From the NCBI GenBank assembly GCA_012839765.1, contig DUMW01000109.1, forward strand, positions 1-39,709: a stretch of DNA of 39,709 nucleotides, given 5' to 3'. Made by a program: the position numbers and the translations under genes. The DNA comes from Bacillota bacterium (lineage in GTDB: Bacteria > Bacillota > Limnochordia > DUMW01). Every line of letters begins with the position of its first letter. The first letter of the stretch is position 1. Shown piece after piece: positions 26,186 through 36,700 of the stretch. The notes below the pieces were generated by a model. It did no database searches. It was not told the DNA's origin and was given only the letters and a program-made list of their open reading frames with translations.

Positions 26186-26273
26186 AACGACTCTCCTTAG
26201 CATGAACGACTATGGACACAACATAACTCTAGGAAACCTATAGAAGAATTACGAAGCCACAGGTTTTCCTGCA

Positions 26274-26900
26274 TCAATCATCTTCCCTGGTCCCATCCTG
26301 TTTGTGCCCCAGTTGAGATGATCTCGCTTCCCCAAAGGCCCGATGCAACAGCAGGTCGTTATAGGCCTCTACCGTCTTGGGGTGCAAAGTTCTACCGCGC
26401 CGCAAAACATGGATGCTTGTCCGGCGCAGGGCCAAAAGACAAGCCTGGTCCAAATCGCAAAGGGCCAGACTTCTTACCCCGACAAGGCCCGGGAAGCTTC
26501 GCCCCGGTTCAATATAGTCCGCCAAATAGATGATCTTCTCCAGGGAAGACATTCCGGCGCGTCCTGTGGTATGGTAACAAATGGCGTTCAAAACATCCTC
26601 ATCAGCAATTCCAAAGTCCCGGCGGGCCAGTTCTGCCGCCACCGGGCCATGGAGCAAATCCGGATTGCACTTTTCGATCTGTAGCTTCAATATACCAAAG
26701 TCATTTGACCTTTGCAATAACTCCTGGTCTGACAGTTCCCGCGCGTAATCATGAAGAAGAGCCGACAATTCCGCTTTAGTCGAATCAACGCCCCAGCGCT
26801 GGGCTAGCAAGTCTGCGGTTTTTACCACCCCCAGCGTGTGACAAAACCGCTTTGGACTCAAAACCCGCTCAACTTGCGCCCGTACTCGGTCTATATCCAT
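26274..26900 (-). CDS. yqeK: HD-domain diadenosine tetraphosphatase, YqeK-like
   Basis: 208 residues of the YqeK HD family, which hydrolyses Ap4A symmetrically into ADP. Metal-binding motifs are complete: RFCHTLGVVKTADLLA (first His), ALLHDYARE (HD pair), LLHGPVAAEL, ICYHTTGRAGMS and KIIYLADYIEPGR (final Asp). The last ~20 residues are polar and not conserved. The ATG overlaps the end of nadD by 32 bases, with AAGGAG inside nadD, so translation is probably coupled. This nadD-yqeK order is common in Firmicutes. Confidence 0.94.
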   Translation of the reverse strand: MDIDRVRAQVERVLSPKRFCHTLGVVKTADLLAQRWGVDSTKAELSALLHDYARELSDQELLQRSNDFGILKLQIEKCNPDLLHGPVAAELARRDFGIADEDVLNAICYHTTGRAGMSSLEKIIYLADYIEPGRSFPGLVGVRSLALCDLDQACLLALRRTSIHVLRRGRTLHPKTVEAYNDLLLHRAFGEARSSQLGHKQDGTREDD

Positions 26901-27495
26901 ACAACCTGTGCTCCTTGATGTAAGCTGCCACCGGCTCTGGGATCAGATATCTCACCGAGCGGCCTTCTTTGATCCTTTGACGAATACTGGTAGAAGAGAT
27001 CTCGATAGCTACAGAGGGAACAAATCTGATCCTTTCCCTTATGTATAACGCTCCCAATTTGTCCTGGACTTCGTGAATGGGGAATCCTGGCCGGAACACT
27101 ACCGCCAAATAGCAAAGGGCCAACACCCGCTCCGGTTCCCGCCAATTGGGAAGATCCAGTAAGTTATCGGACCCAATGATGAAAAAGAGTTCCTGGTTCG
27201 GATACAAGCGCCGCAGATCCCCCAAGGTATCCACCGTATAAGTAACCCCTTGCCTCGCCAGATCCACCGTGGAAAGCTCAAACCTGGGATTGTCGGCGAT
27301 GGCCAGCGCCGTCATCCGGCACCGGTGTTCTGGCGAGGTAACCGCGTCAGGTCTTTTATGCCCGGGGGTACCGGCGGGCACAAACAAGACCTTTTCCAAA
27401 CCCAAAGACTCTGCCACATGCTCTCCCAGAATGAGATGGCCCACATGAATCGGATCAAAGGTACCGCCCAGCACCCCCAATGCACCCACGGACAT
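26869..27495 (-). CDS. nadD: Nicotinate-nucleotide adenylyltransferase
   Basis: 208 residues. NadD makes nicotinate adenine dinucleotide from nicotinate mononucleotide and ATP in NAD synthesis. The nucleotidyltransferase motif is GVLGGTFDPIHVGHLILGEH, FVPAGTPGHK and IIGSDNLLDLPNWREP follow, and the C-terminal signature is EISSTSIRQRIKEGRSVRYL. The ATG follows GGAGGTAGG and lies 8 bases after the proA stop codon. It overlaps yqeK at its 3' end. Confidence 0.97.
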   Translation of the reverse strand: MSVGALGVLGGTFDPIHVGHLILGEHVAESLGLEKVLFVPAGTPGHKRPDAVTSPEHRCRMTALAIADNPRFELSTVDLARQGVTYTVDTLGDLRRLYPNQELFFIIGSDNLLDLPNWREPERVLALCYLAVVFRPGFPIHEVQDKLGALYIRERIRFVPSVAIEISSTSIRQRIKEGRSVRYLIPEPVAAYIKEHRLYGYRPSTGAS

Positions 27496-27503
27496 CCTAC
27501 CTC

Positions 27504-28763
27504 CTAACGCCGCACCTGTCCCTCGCCCAAGATGATATACTTCACCGTGGTCAGTTCCCTCAAACCCATCGGACCCCGGGCATGCAGTTTTTGGGTACTG
27601 ATCCCCATCTCAGCCCCCAGGCCAAACTGTCCACCATCGGTGAAGCGGGTAGACGCGTTGACATAAACAGCCGCGGCATCCACCTCCCGCAGGAATCTCC
27701 GAGCCACAGAATAATCCTGGGTAATAATACACTCCGAGTGTTGGGTCCCGTGCCGGGTAATATGCTCCACCGCAGTATCGTACCCGTCCACCACCCGCAC
27801 CGCCAGAATCAGATCCAGATATTCCGTATCCCAATCTTCCTCGGTGGCCCTATCCCACTGGGGTACGATCTCCAAGGACCTAGCACACCCTCGCACTTCC
27901 ACCCCTGCCTCGGCTAACTTCTCCGCCAAACGCGGCAATAAAGCTTCCGCCACTTCTTCGTGTACCAAAAGGGTCTCCACCGCATTGCACACCCCAGGCC
28001 GTTGGGTCTTGGCGTTCAGCACCACTTCCAAGGCCATGTTCAGATCGGCCGCCCGGTCTATGTAGATATGGCAGTTGCCCATGCCGGTGGCAATCACAGG
28101 GATCGTGGCCTGGTCCACAACGGTACGAATCAGCCCCGCACCCCCCCGGGGAATCAGCACATCAATGCACTCGTTCAATTTCAGCATGGCGGTGACGCCC
28201 TCCCGGCTAGCCTCATCGATCAAGCCGACAGCCTCCTCCGGCAGGCCACTGTCCACAGCCCCGCGACTAATTACCTGGGTAATCATGCGGTTGGAATTCA
28301 AAGCCTCGCCACTGCCTCGCAATACCACGGCATTGCCTGACTTCAGGCATAACCCAGCGGCATCCACGGTAACATTGGGCCTAGCCTCGTAAATGACACC
28401 TACCACGCCCAAGGGAACCCGCATTCGGCCAATCTGCAGACCATTGGGCCGTAGCCACATCTGCTCAATCTCCCCCACGGGATCCGGCAGTGCTGCCACA
28501 TCCCGAAGGCCGTCCGCCATATCCTGCACCCGTTGGGGCGTTAAGGTCAATCGGTCCAAAAGGGCCCCGGAAATACCCTTCTCCTTGGCCGCTTGCACAT
28601 CTTCGGCATTGGCGGCGAGGATCTCCTGAACATTCTCCTCGATGGCCTGGGCCATAGCCAACAACGCCCGATTCTTCTGCTCACTGGACAGGGAGGCCAA
28701 CAGGCGACTTGCGGCCTTGGCCTGTTGTGCGATACCCTTTACATAACTCTCAATCTGAGACAC
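27504..28763 (-). CDS. proA: Glutamate-5-semialdehyde dehydrogenase (gamma-glutamyl phosphate reductase)
   Basis: 419 residues, standard for ProA, which reduces gamma-glutamyl phosphate with NADPH in proline synthesis. Landmarks are VIYEARPNVTVDAAGLCLKS, NAVVLRGSGEALNSN, CIDVLIPRGGAGLIR, the catalytic Cys in NAKTQRPGVCNAVETLLV, and GTQHSECIITQD, with FGLGAEMGISTQKLHARGPM near the end. Translation starts at GTG preceded by a G-rich site. It begins two bases after the aminotransferase stop codon. The partner kinase gene proB is not in the window. Confidence 0.97.
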   Translation of the reverse strand: MSQIESYVKGIAQQAKAASRLLASLSSEQKNRALLAMAQAIEENVQEILAANAEDVQAAKEKGISGALLDRLTLTPQRVQDMADGLRDVAALPDPVGEIEQMWLRPNGLQIGRMRVPLGVVGVIYEARPNVTVDAAGLCLKSGNAVVLRGSGEALNSNRMITQVISRGAVDSGLPEEAVGLIDEASREGVTAMLKLNECIDVLIPRGGAGLIRTVVDQATIPVIATGMGNCHIYIDRAADLNMALEVVLNAKTQRPGVCNAVETLLVHEEVAEALLPRLAEKLAEAGVEVRGCARSLEIVPQWDRATEEDWDTEYLDLILAVRVVDGYDTAVEHITRHGTQHSECIITQDYSVARRFLREVDAAAVYVNASTRFTDGGQFGLGAEMGISTQKLHARGPMGLRELTTVKYIILGEGQVRR

Positions 28764-28765
28764 CT

Positions 28766-29959
28766 CTAAACCCCCTCACTACTGGCACATGCTCCCCTTC
28801 TGTATCGGCGCACAAATCGCTCCATACGGGTAAGTGCCTCTTGAATCTCCGCGATACTGGCGGCATAGGAGCAGCGTACAAAGCCCTCACCACTGGCCCC
28901 AAAGGCCGTTCCTGGCACCACCGCCACTTTCTCCTCCTTCAACAAACGCTCGCAGAAGGTTTCCGAATCGAGTCCCGTGGCCCGGATCGAGGGAAACACA
29001 TAGAAGGCCCCTTGGGGCAACAGACAATCCAGCCCCATCTCATTCAGCCCATGCACAATCAACCGCCGCCGTTCACTATACTGCTGATGCATATCTTCCC
29101 GATCCCGCTGGCCGTTGCGCAAGGCCTCGAGGGCCGCCTTCTGACTGGTGATCGAAGCACACAACATGGTGTATTGGTGGATCTTGTTCATCGCTGCGAT
29201 CACATCCTCACGACCCATAGCATAACCCAGCCGCCAACCGGTCATCGCAAAGGCCTTGGAAAAACCGTTGAGGACGATCACCCGATCCACCATCCCAGGC
29301 ATTTGGGAAATACTAACATAATCCTCATCATAGACCAACTCACAATAGATCTCGTCCGCTACCACCAAAAGATCGTATTTAACGGCCAGTCGGGCAATAT
29401 CCGCCAACACTTCCCTCTGCAATGTGACACCGGTGGGATTGTTAGGACTGCACAGTAGAATCACCTTCGTGCGGTCCGTAATCACTTTCTCTATGGCGGC
29501 TGCCTTCAACTGAAACCCATCCTCCAATGTGGTGGGCACAGTGCGGGGAACACCACCGGCCAAAAGAACCGTAGGTTGGTAAGAAACATAGCTTGGTTCC
29601 GCCATGATTACCTCATCCCCGGGACTAAGGACCGCCCGCATCAGAAGATCAAGGGCCTCACTGACCCCCACGGTAATCAGGATCTCCCGGCGGTAATCAT
29701 AGCGAATACCCCGGCGTTCGAACCAATAATCGCTGATGGCCTTGCGGAGTTCCGGCAGTCCCTGGTTAGACGTATACATGGTATACCCTTGCTTCAAGGA
29801 ATGGATCGCGGCCTCCCTGATCCGCCACGGGGTGACAAAATCCGGTTCACCGATTCCGAGGGAGACCACATCGTCCATCTCAGCCACCAGATCAAAAAAA
29901 CGCCTTATCCCAGAAGGAGGTAGAGATTTTACTAAAGGAGAGACAAAATCACGTTTCAT
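28766..29959 (-). CDS. Pyridoxal-phosphate aminotransferase, class I/II (fold type I)
   Basis: 397 residues, close to Firmicute PatA/AspC-like enzymes that are often next to an Lrp-type gene. VVSLGIGEPDFVTPWRI and YTSNQGLPELRKAIS bind substrate and cofactor. VSEALDLLMRAVLSPGDEV, LCSPNNPTGVTL and VADEIYCELVYD carry the Asn and Asp that contact PLP. The Schiff-base lysine is in NGFSKAFAMTGWRLGY. VRCSYAAS carries the conserved carboxylate-binding Arg. The amino acid used cannot be fixed from sequence. Its ATG overlaps the stop codon of the Lrp gene by four bases (ATGA), and proA follows at two bases, so the three genes are one operon. Confidence 0.93.
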   Translation of the reverse strand: MKRDFVSPLVKSLPPSGIRRFFDLVAEMDDVVSLGIGEPDFVTPWRIREAAIHSLKQGYTMYTSNQGLPELRKAISDYWFERRGIRYDYRREILITVGVSEALDLLMRAVLSPGDEVIMAEPSYVSYQPTVLLAGGVPRTVPTTLEDGFQLKAAAIEKVITDRTKVILLCSPNNPTGVTLQREVLADIARLAVKYDLLVVADEIYCELVYDEDYVSISQMPGMVDRVIVLNGFSKAFAMTGWRLGYAMGREDVIAAMNKIHQYTMLCASITSQKAALEALRNGQRDREDMHQQYSERRRLIVHGLNEMGLDCLLPQGAFYVFPSIRATGLDSETFCERLLKEEKVAVVPGTAFGASGEGFVRCSYAASIAEIQEALTRMERFVRRYRRGACASSEGV

Positions 29960-30438
29960 GGAGACACCGCCATCCTCTTTGGTTTCACCTTTCCATCCAG
30001 CAGGACGCCCTCTTGTTTGTATTTCTTCAGCACAAAGTAGGTTACCGTACTTTTAACCCGGTCGATGGTGGCCAGCTTGGTGGAGACAAATCGCGCCACT
30101 TCGCGAATATCCCTTCCGGTGACAAACACCGACAGATCATAGCTGCCGGACATGAGGTACAGGGCCCTCACCTCGGGGAAATTACTGATCCGTTCGGCAA
30201 TATCATCGAAACCCACGTCCCGCTCCGGCTCCACCTCAACGGCGATCATCGCTTCCACCAAATCATCGTCGACTTTTTCCCAGTTGACCAGGGCATGGTA
30301 CTTAACAATAATCCCCTGCTCCTCCATCTGAGCGATCTGCTCGACAACTTCTTCTTCCGGCAGATTTAGCATGATGGCTATATCTTTGGGAGAAATCCGG
30401 TCATCTTGCTCCAATATTTCCAGGATCCGTTTCTTCAA
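29956..30438 (-). CDS. Lrp/AsnC-family transcriptional regulator
   Basis: 160 residues. Residues 1-50 form the helix-turn-helix (RILEILEQDDRISPKDIAIM, then EEEVVEQIAQMEEQGIIVKY). Residues ~60-145 form the RAM amino-acid-sensing domain (LVEAMIAVEVEPERDVGFDD, RISNFPEVRALYLMSGSYDL, VTGRDIREVARFVSTKLATI, STVTYFVLKKYK). Such proteins sense amino acids and regulate nearby metabolic genes. TTG 30438 is chosen because GGAAGGAAG precedes it by 7 bases and the domain starts here; the open frame extends upstream but its sequence is not Lrp-like and includes the promoter. It leads the aminotransferase-proA-nadD operon. Confidence 0.92.
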   Translation of the reverse strand: MKKRILEILEQDDRISPKDIAIMLNLPEEEVVEQIAQMEEQGIIVKYHALVNWEKVDDDLVEAMIAVEVEPERDVGFDDIAERISNFPEVRALYLMSGSYDLSVFVTGRDIREVARFVSTKLATIDRVKSTVTYFVLKKYKQEGVLLDGKVKPKRMAVSP

Positions 30439-30474
30439 GCCATCACTTCCTTCCAAGCTGAGGTTTTGCTTAAC

Positions 30475-30483
30475 ATTATAGCA
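30475..30483 (-). promoter_or_regulatory. Extended -10 promoter of the Lrp-aminotransferase-proA operon
   Basis: On the minus strand TGCTATAAT gives an extended -10 with a perfect TATAAT, 36 bases upstream of the TTG start of the Lrp gene. No good -35 is visible at 17 bases, as allowed for extended -10 promoters. The remainder of 30439-30740 holds no gene that I can support. Confidence 0.6.
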
Positions 30484-30740
30484 TATGCAGAAGCCGTTAC
30501 CATACCCAGTTGTACAACCTGCCCTATTGGTTTTGAAGCCCTTTAGTTCGGCTTCCACAACCGCTAGGGTTCCCGAAGACAATTTTTTCTGGTAATACAT
30601 ACAGAGAACCTATGACCTAGACTTGGGATGAACTCTGGGTAATCCTACCTATTGAGAAGCGGCCCTATTCAGGACGGAAAAACCTGAGGGTTGGTCACAG
30701 CGGGCGAGGGAAGGCCAAAACAGGACTCCCTCCGAGGAAG

Positions 30741-30777
30741 TTTTAGGAAAACAGGAAGACCGGGGAAAACCCCGGGT
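30741..30777 (-). terminator. Intrinsic terminator of the cyclic glucan synthase gene
   Basis: CCGGGG (30760-30765) and CCCCGG (30770-30775) form a perfect stem with a four-base loop, extendable by one A-T pair. On the minus strand TCTTCCTGTTTTCC follows. It lies 10 bases past the stop codon. Confidence 0.8.
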
Positions 30778-30786
30778 CCACCACCA

Positions 30787-33700
30787 CTAATCACTCCATT
30801 GGGTAAGCACCGCGGATTGTTCTCCGAGGGCCTTGGCATAGACCACAACACTGTGGTGCCTGCCGTCATCCTGCAAGGGGATGGCCCCATCCTCCAAAGG
30901 CACATCATCGAAGAAAACCGGCTGGGCCACCTCCGCTTGATTGTCCACGGTGATCTCATAGATGGTATTCCGATAGCGATATCGGAGGGAAAACCCGGGC
31001 CAGTGGTCAGGGATCCGGGGACGGATCACCATCCTGTCCTTCTTGATTTTTATCCCCAAGGCACTCTCCACGATCACTTTGTACACCCAACTGGCAGAAC
31101 CTGTATACCAGGTCCAACCGCCCCGCCCCACATGGGGATAGACACCGTAGATATCCGCGGGGACCACGTAGGGTTCCACCTTGTACCGCTCCACCTGTTC
31201 CGGGGTCAAGGTGTGATTGATGGGACTGAGCATCAGGAGAAGTTCCATGCCCCGGGCCCTTTCCCCCAAAAGTAGCTTGGCCAGGACCACCCAAGTGGCC
31301 GCATGGGTATACTGTCCACCATTTTCCCGCACTCCGGGGACGTAGGCCTTGATATAGCCTGGTTCCAGCCGGGTGTTGTGAAAGGCCGGGGTTAACAACT
31401 TAATGATCCCGTCTTCCTCGGATACCAGGTAATCGTCCACGGAACGCATGGCTGTTTTCACCCGGTTCTTGTCCCCTTCCCCGGAGATCACAGCCCATGC
31501 CTGGGCGATGGCATCGATCTTGCACTCATCGTTTTCCTTGGAACCCAGGGGTGTGCCATCGTCAAAGAAGGCCCGCATATACCATTCCCCGTCCCAAGCG
31601 TGTTGCTCGATGGCATTACGGATCCCTTCGATCTGTTCCCGAAACCGCTCTACCAAATGCTCATCCCGTTTCAGCCGGCACAGGGGGATGAAATCCTTCA
31701 TGACCCGACAGAGGAACCAACCGAGCCAGACACTCTCACCACGTCCCTGCCAACCGATCCGGTTCATGCCGTCATTCCAGTCGCCGCCACCCATCAAGGG
31801 CAAACCGTGAACGCCAAACTTCAACCCATATTCAATTGCCCTTAGGCAATGCTCGTAGACGGTACCGGTTTTATCCGAAAGTTGGGGCACCTCGTAGCGC
31901 TCTTGCTCGTGGTCTTCCAAGGACCGGCTGCGCAGGTAGGGTACCTCTTCATCCAAAACACCGGTGTCCCCCGTCACTTGTACGTACCTGGCCGTGACAA
32001 AGGGTAACCAGAGGTAATCGTCGGAGAACCGGGTACGCACTCCCTTGTTCTCCTCCGGATGCCACCAGTGCTGTACGTCTCCCTCCTCGAACTGGTGCGC
32101 CGCTGCCCGCAGAATGTGTTCTCGGGTGATCTGGGGAGAGGTGTAGACCAAGGACATGACATCCTGTAACTGGTCCCGATACCCATAGGCTCCCCCCGAT
32201 TGATAGAACGCGGAGCGGCCCCAGTAGCGACAACTGATCACCTGGTACAACAGCCAGCCATTGACGAGGTAATCCAGGGAGGGCTCCGGTGTACGCACCA
32301 TAAGCCGTCCGATGAGTTCGTCCCAGTTGCTGCGCACCCGATCGAATTCCCCCTGAACTGCCCCTTCTTGGCGGAAACGGCTAACCAAGTCCTTGGCCTC
32401 CTGCCAGGTGGCACATTCCCCAAGGAGGAAGGTCACCTCTGTAGAAGCACCCGGTTCCAGGGTCACCGGCACAAGTATGGCCGCGCAGGGAACCATGGCC
32501 GCTCCCACCCTTCCCGACAGTTGCACCTGCTGGAGGCCAATGGGATCCGTGAGGGAACCGTTCCGACCTAAGAACTCCAGTCGATCGCCGGTGTAAGAGA
32601 AATCTTCGGCCAGTGTAGCCAGAAACGCCACATGGTCCCCGTAGTGTTCCCGGGCCCGGTTGGTGATTACCAATCCGTTCAGTTGTGGATCAAAGTCGGT
32701 CACCACATATTGGTAGGTCTCTTCGGGCAATACGCCCAGCACCGGTTCCAGGTAATAGGATACTCCGAGACTGCGCCGGCGATTGGATTTGTTCTGCAAC
32801 CGGATCCGGATGAGCTTCACCGGATCATTGGCTGCCGCGTACAGGTCCACCGTCTGATGCAACCCTTGGTCACCGTATTCGTATCGGGTGTACCCAAAAC
32901 CATGGCGGGTCACATAGGGATTCTCTCCCCGGATGGGAGCGGCGGTAGGGGACCAGATCTGTCCCGTCTCCTGATCCCGCAGGAAAATGGCCTCGCCGTG
33001 TAACGGGATCACTGGATCATTGGTCCAGGGAGTAAGGCGATTTTCCCTGCTGTTTTTCGCCCAGGTGTAGCCCCCGCCGGTCTCCGTGGCCAGGAACCCA
33101 AACTGCTCGTTGGCGATCACGTTGATCCAGGGAGCCGGGGTGCTTTGCCCCTCCTCGAGAATAATCACATATTCCTTCCCATCGGGAGTAAAGCCACCGT
33201 ACCCATTGAAGAAGCGCAGTTGGTTGACCAGCGCCACCGTATCGATCTTGTAATCATAGGCCACCGCAGGACGCGCCGGCTGCAATTGTTGGGGTTTTGT
33301 CCCCCGGGCCATCTTGATTCGGGGTTGGCAAGCCTTCAGACCACCGGGGCCCATCAGCACCAAACGGGCACTACTAAACAGGGCATCGAGTTCCTCCCTT
33401 TTCAGAAGACTTGCCTGCTTAAGGAAGACACCGCCCGGCCGATTTTCCTTCATTTGGGCATGGCAGCTTTGGATCAGTTGGCGCAGGTGGTGATGGAGCA
33501 GGTTAGCGTAATCCACTTCCTGCTCGTTGAGGATCACCACATCCACCGGCAGTCCCTTCATCCGCCAATACTCATGGGCCACCAAGACCTGCCGGACCAG
33601 GTCACCGTCATCTAACTGCCGAACGCGCAGCAGCAAGATGGGATGATCCCCCGAAAGACCCTGGGACCACAGAAACTTCTTCACAGTCCGGGCAATACCT

Positions 33701-36700
33701 AGGGTCTCCTCGCGGCCTTGAAAACACTTAGGCTCCGCAAACAAAAGCTGTGAGGCTAGCCGCTGGAAGAGATGGGCTTCGTCCAGGCTGACGTTTAGGT
33801 AACGCAACTCCACTTGGCTGCGGGTCCACGCCAGATCGAAGGCCCGCTCCACCATAGCCGTATCATGGTAGTTACCAGCCAAATCGACAGCAGCCTGCCG
33901 GGAAGAAGTAACCGCGACAGAAAACACCACCGAGGAAGTTTGGCCCGGCGCCACCCGGATCCGGCGTCGAAGACTCATACAGGGATCCAGCACCGCGCCC
34001 GCGGTACCCCCTAGTTTACCACCGTAGATCCCCGCGGGATTCTGCACCGTCTGATCCCTTCCAATAAAACGACTCCGATCGGTCTCATATTCTAACTCAC
34101 CCACCACTTGCCCATCCACCGCCACGGTGTGCATAACCCACAGGGGAGTACGATCCTGTTCTCTAGCTCGCCGTGTCGCCAACAGGGCATTGACTTCTGG
34201 AACATACTCCGTCAGGACAAAGAGGTTGCCGAAGGCCGGGTGGGCCGCATCGGCCTTAGGGTGATCCAGCACCACTTCGAAGAAGCTGGTAATCTCCAGC
34301 ACACAGGGTTCAGTGCCATGGTTGGTAACAGAGACCCGACGGATCTCCCCATCGTTTTCGGAACAGACAATGATCTCGGTCACGGTCTCAATGTCCTGAT
34401 CCACCCTCCTGAATTCTGCCTTATCCTCGGCAAAGGTCACTTCATACTCGTCGGGAACCACCCGGGTGGGTTGGTAAGTGGCGGACCAAACCGCGTTGGT
34501 ATTCAGGTTTCGAATGTAGATGAACATGCCGCGGTCGTTGGCCACGGGATCCTCCCGATATCGAGTAATGCTCTGATCCCGCCATTTACTGTAACCAGAC
34601 CCACTGTTGGTAAGCATGATGGAATAATCGCCATTGGAGGCCAGGTACACCTCCAACCCACCGAGGTCTGCTTTGCTGAAGCGACGATGCATGGCAATCC
34701 CCACGGGAGCCCTCCTTTGTACCGTCCAGCGCGTGACGGGTTCTTGATCCACCACCGAAGGCTGCAAGGGAAGCCGCTCCTGCAGGAGCATTTCCGTTGC
34801 CTTCACGTAAGGGTCCAAATGGAAACGTTGTTGCATAATCCCATCGTGAAAATAGTTGGCTAAAGCCAGAAAGCTCATCCCCAGATGGTGTACCATGAAG
34901 GATTTCACCACCACGTAGTCAGCCCCCCGTGGCAGCCGTTCCTTGGTGAAATCCACGGCCTCATACAAGCCATATTTCCCCTCCATGCCCAACTTCGCCA
35001 ATCGTCTCAGGTTTGTGGTGGCCGTAACCGGATCCACCATCAAGGCCAGGAAGGAGGCATAGGGGGCCACGATCAGATCACTTTCCATCCCCCGCTTTAG
35101 GGCAAGGGTGGGGACGCCAAAGGCCCGATACTGGTAGTTCAGATGCAGATCCATGGCATTAAAGGCACATTCAGAGATCCCCCAGGGCACCCGGTGCTGC
35201 TGTCCATAGCGTACCTGCTCCTGAACCGCGGCCATGTAGGTATCGTCCCACAGGGTGTGGGGATAGTTCTGCATGATCAGTAGCGGCATCAGGTATTCGA
35301 ACATGGTGCCGGTCCAAGAGACCAAAGCCCGGGAACCGCCGGCCACGGTGACCATCCTCCCCAGGCGGAACCAGTGCTTTTGCTCCACATCCCCTTTAGC
35401 GATGGCCAGAAAACTGGCCTGTCTCGCTTCCGAAGCCATCAAATCGTAGTGCACCCGGCTTAAGCGGTTTTCTTCCAGGTTATATCCGATGGAAAAAAGC
35501 TTCCGCTCCGGGTTGTACAGTCTCCGGAAATCCATGTTCAAAACGGTCTGCATGGCCGCAGAGCACAAATCCTCCAACTGATCTGCCAGCTCTTCCACCT
35601 TGTCACAGGTAACCAGCAAAGCTTCCCGAAGAGAATGCCACTGGGGATCTTCTCCACCCAGTTTTCCAACCTGCTCCTTCTTTTCCCGTAGTCCTTGGAG
35701 ACTGGTCATGGTCCATAACAGCTTCTGTTGCTCCGGTGCCAGCTTTAACTTCGCGGCCTCCCGAAGCCAGGGCAAGTATTCGTCGGCCTCGGCCAAGAAG
35801 GCGCCAATCATGTCCTGCAGTTGCTCTACCCAGTACCCGTGGACCAGTTGCTGCCCCATCCTTTGGGCCAAGGCTTGTAGGTCCTCCAGGATCCGGAGCC
35901 CTTCCCAAGGGAGAAGCTTGGGGTCCTGGAGTCTGTCACAGAGCGTACGGAAGTCCTGGACGTAGTCCTTGACCACTTCTTCCGAGGCTACCACCAAGAA
36001 GGTGTCCCAAAGGCCCCGGCCGATCTTGGCGAAATCTAACAAAGGCCCTTCTGCGACCTGATTTAAGCCTTGGACCAAGGTAATCAGGTAGCCCGCAAGG
36101 TTACCGCTGTCCACGGTGGAGACGAAGCGGGGCTCCAGGGGTTTCAAAGTCTCGGTGTCGTACCAGTTGTACAGATGGCCATGCCAGCGTTTCAGACGTA
36201 ACATGCTGGCAAAGGAGGCCTCTAAGCGGTCCAACATTTCCCTGACCCCAATATAGCCGAAATCCCAGGCCGCGAGATTCGCGATCAGCCCTAACCCAAT
36301 ATTCGTGGGCGAAGTACGGTGGGCGATCTTGAAATGGGGCTCCTCCTGGATGTGGTCCGGTGGTAACCAGTGGTCCTCAGGCCCAATAATATCCTTAAAA
36401 TACTGCCAGATCTTGCGGGTCTGCACCCGCAGGTATTCCCGGTCCTGGGCAGAAAGGGCAGCCCGGCGGCGCTTAGTGGGTAGACTGACCCAAAAGGCTA
36501 AAGCAGGCGCCACCATCCAAAGGGCCAGCATCGGCAGGATCGGTGCCAGAAATCCAGGGGTGATGGCAAAAACCAAGACCCCAACAAGAACACTGAATAC
36601 CGGACACGGCCACATTCTCCCAAAGAACCCCTGCACATTGGTACCCCGCCGGCGCTCCGCATCGAAAGCGGTGACCCATTCCAACAGATTCCGCTTGGTG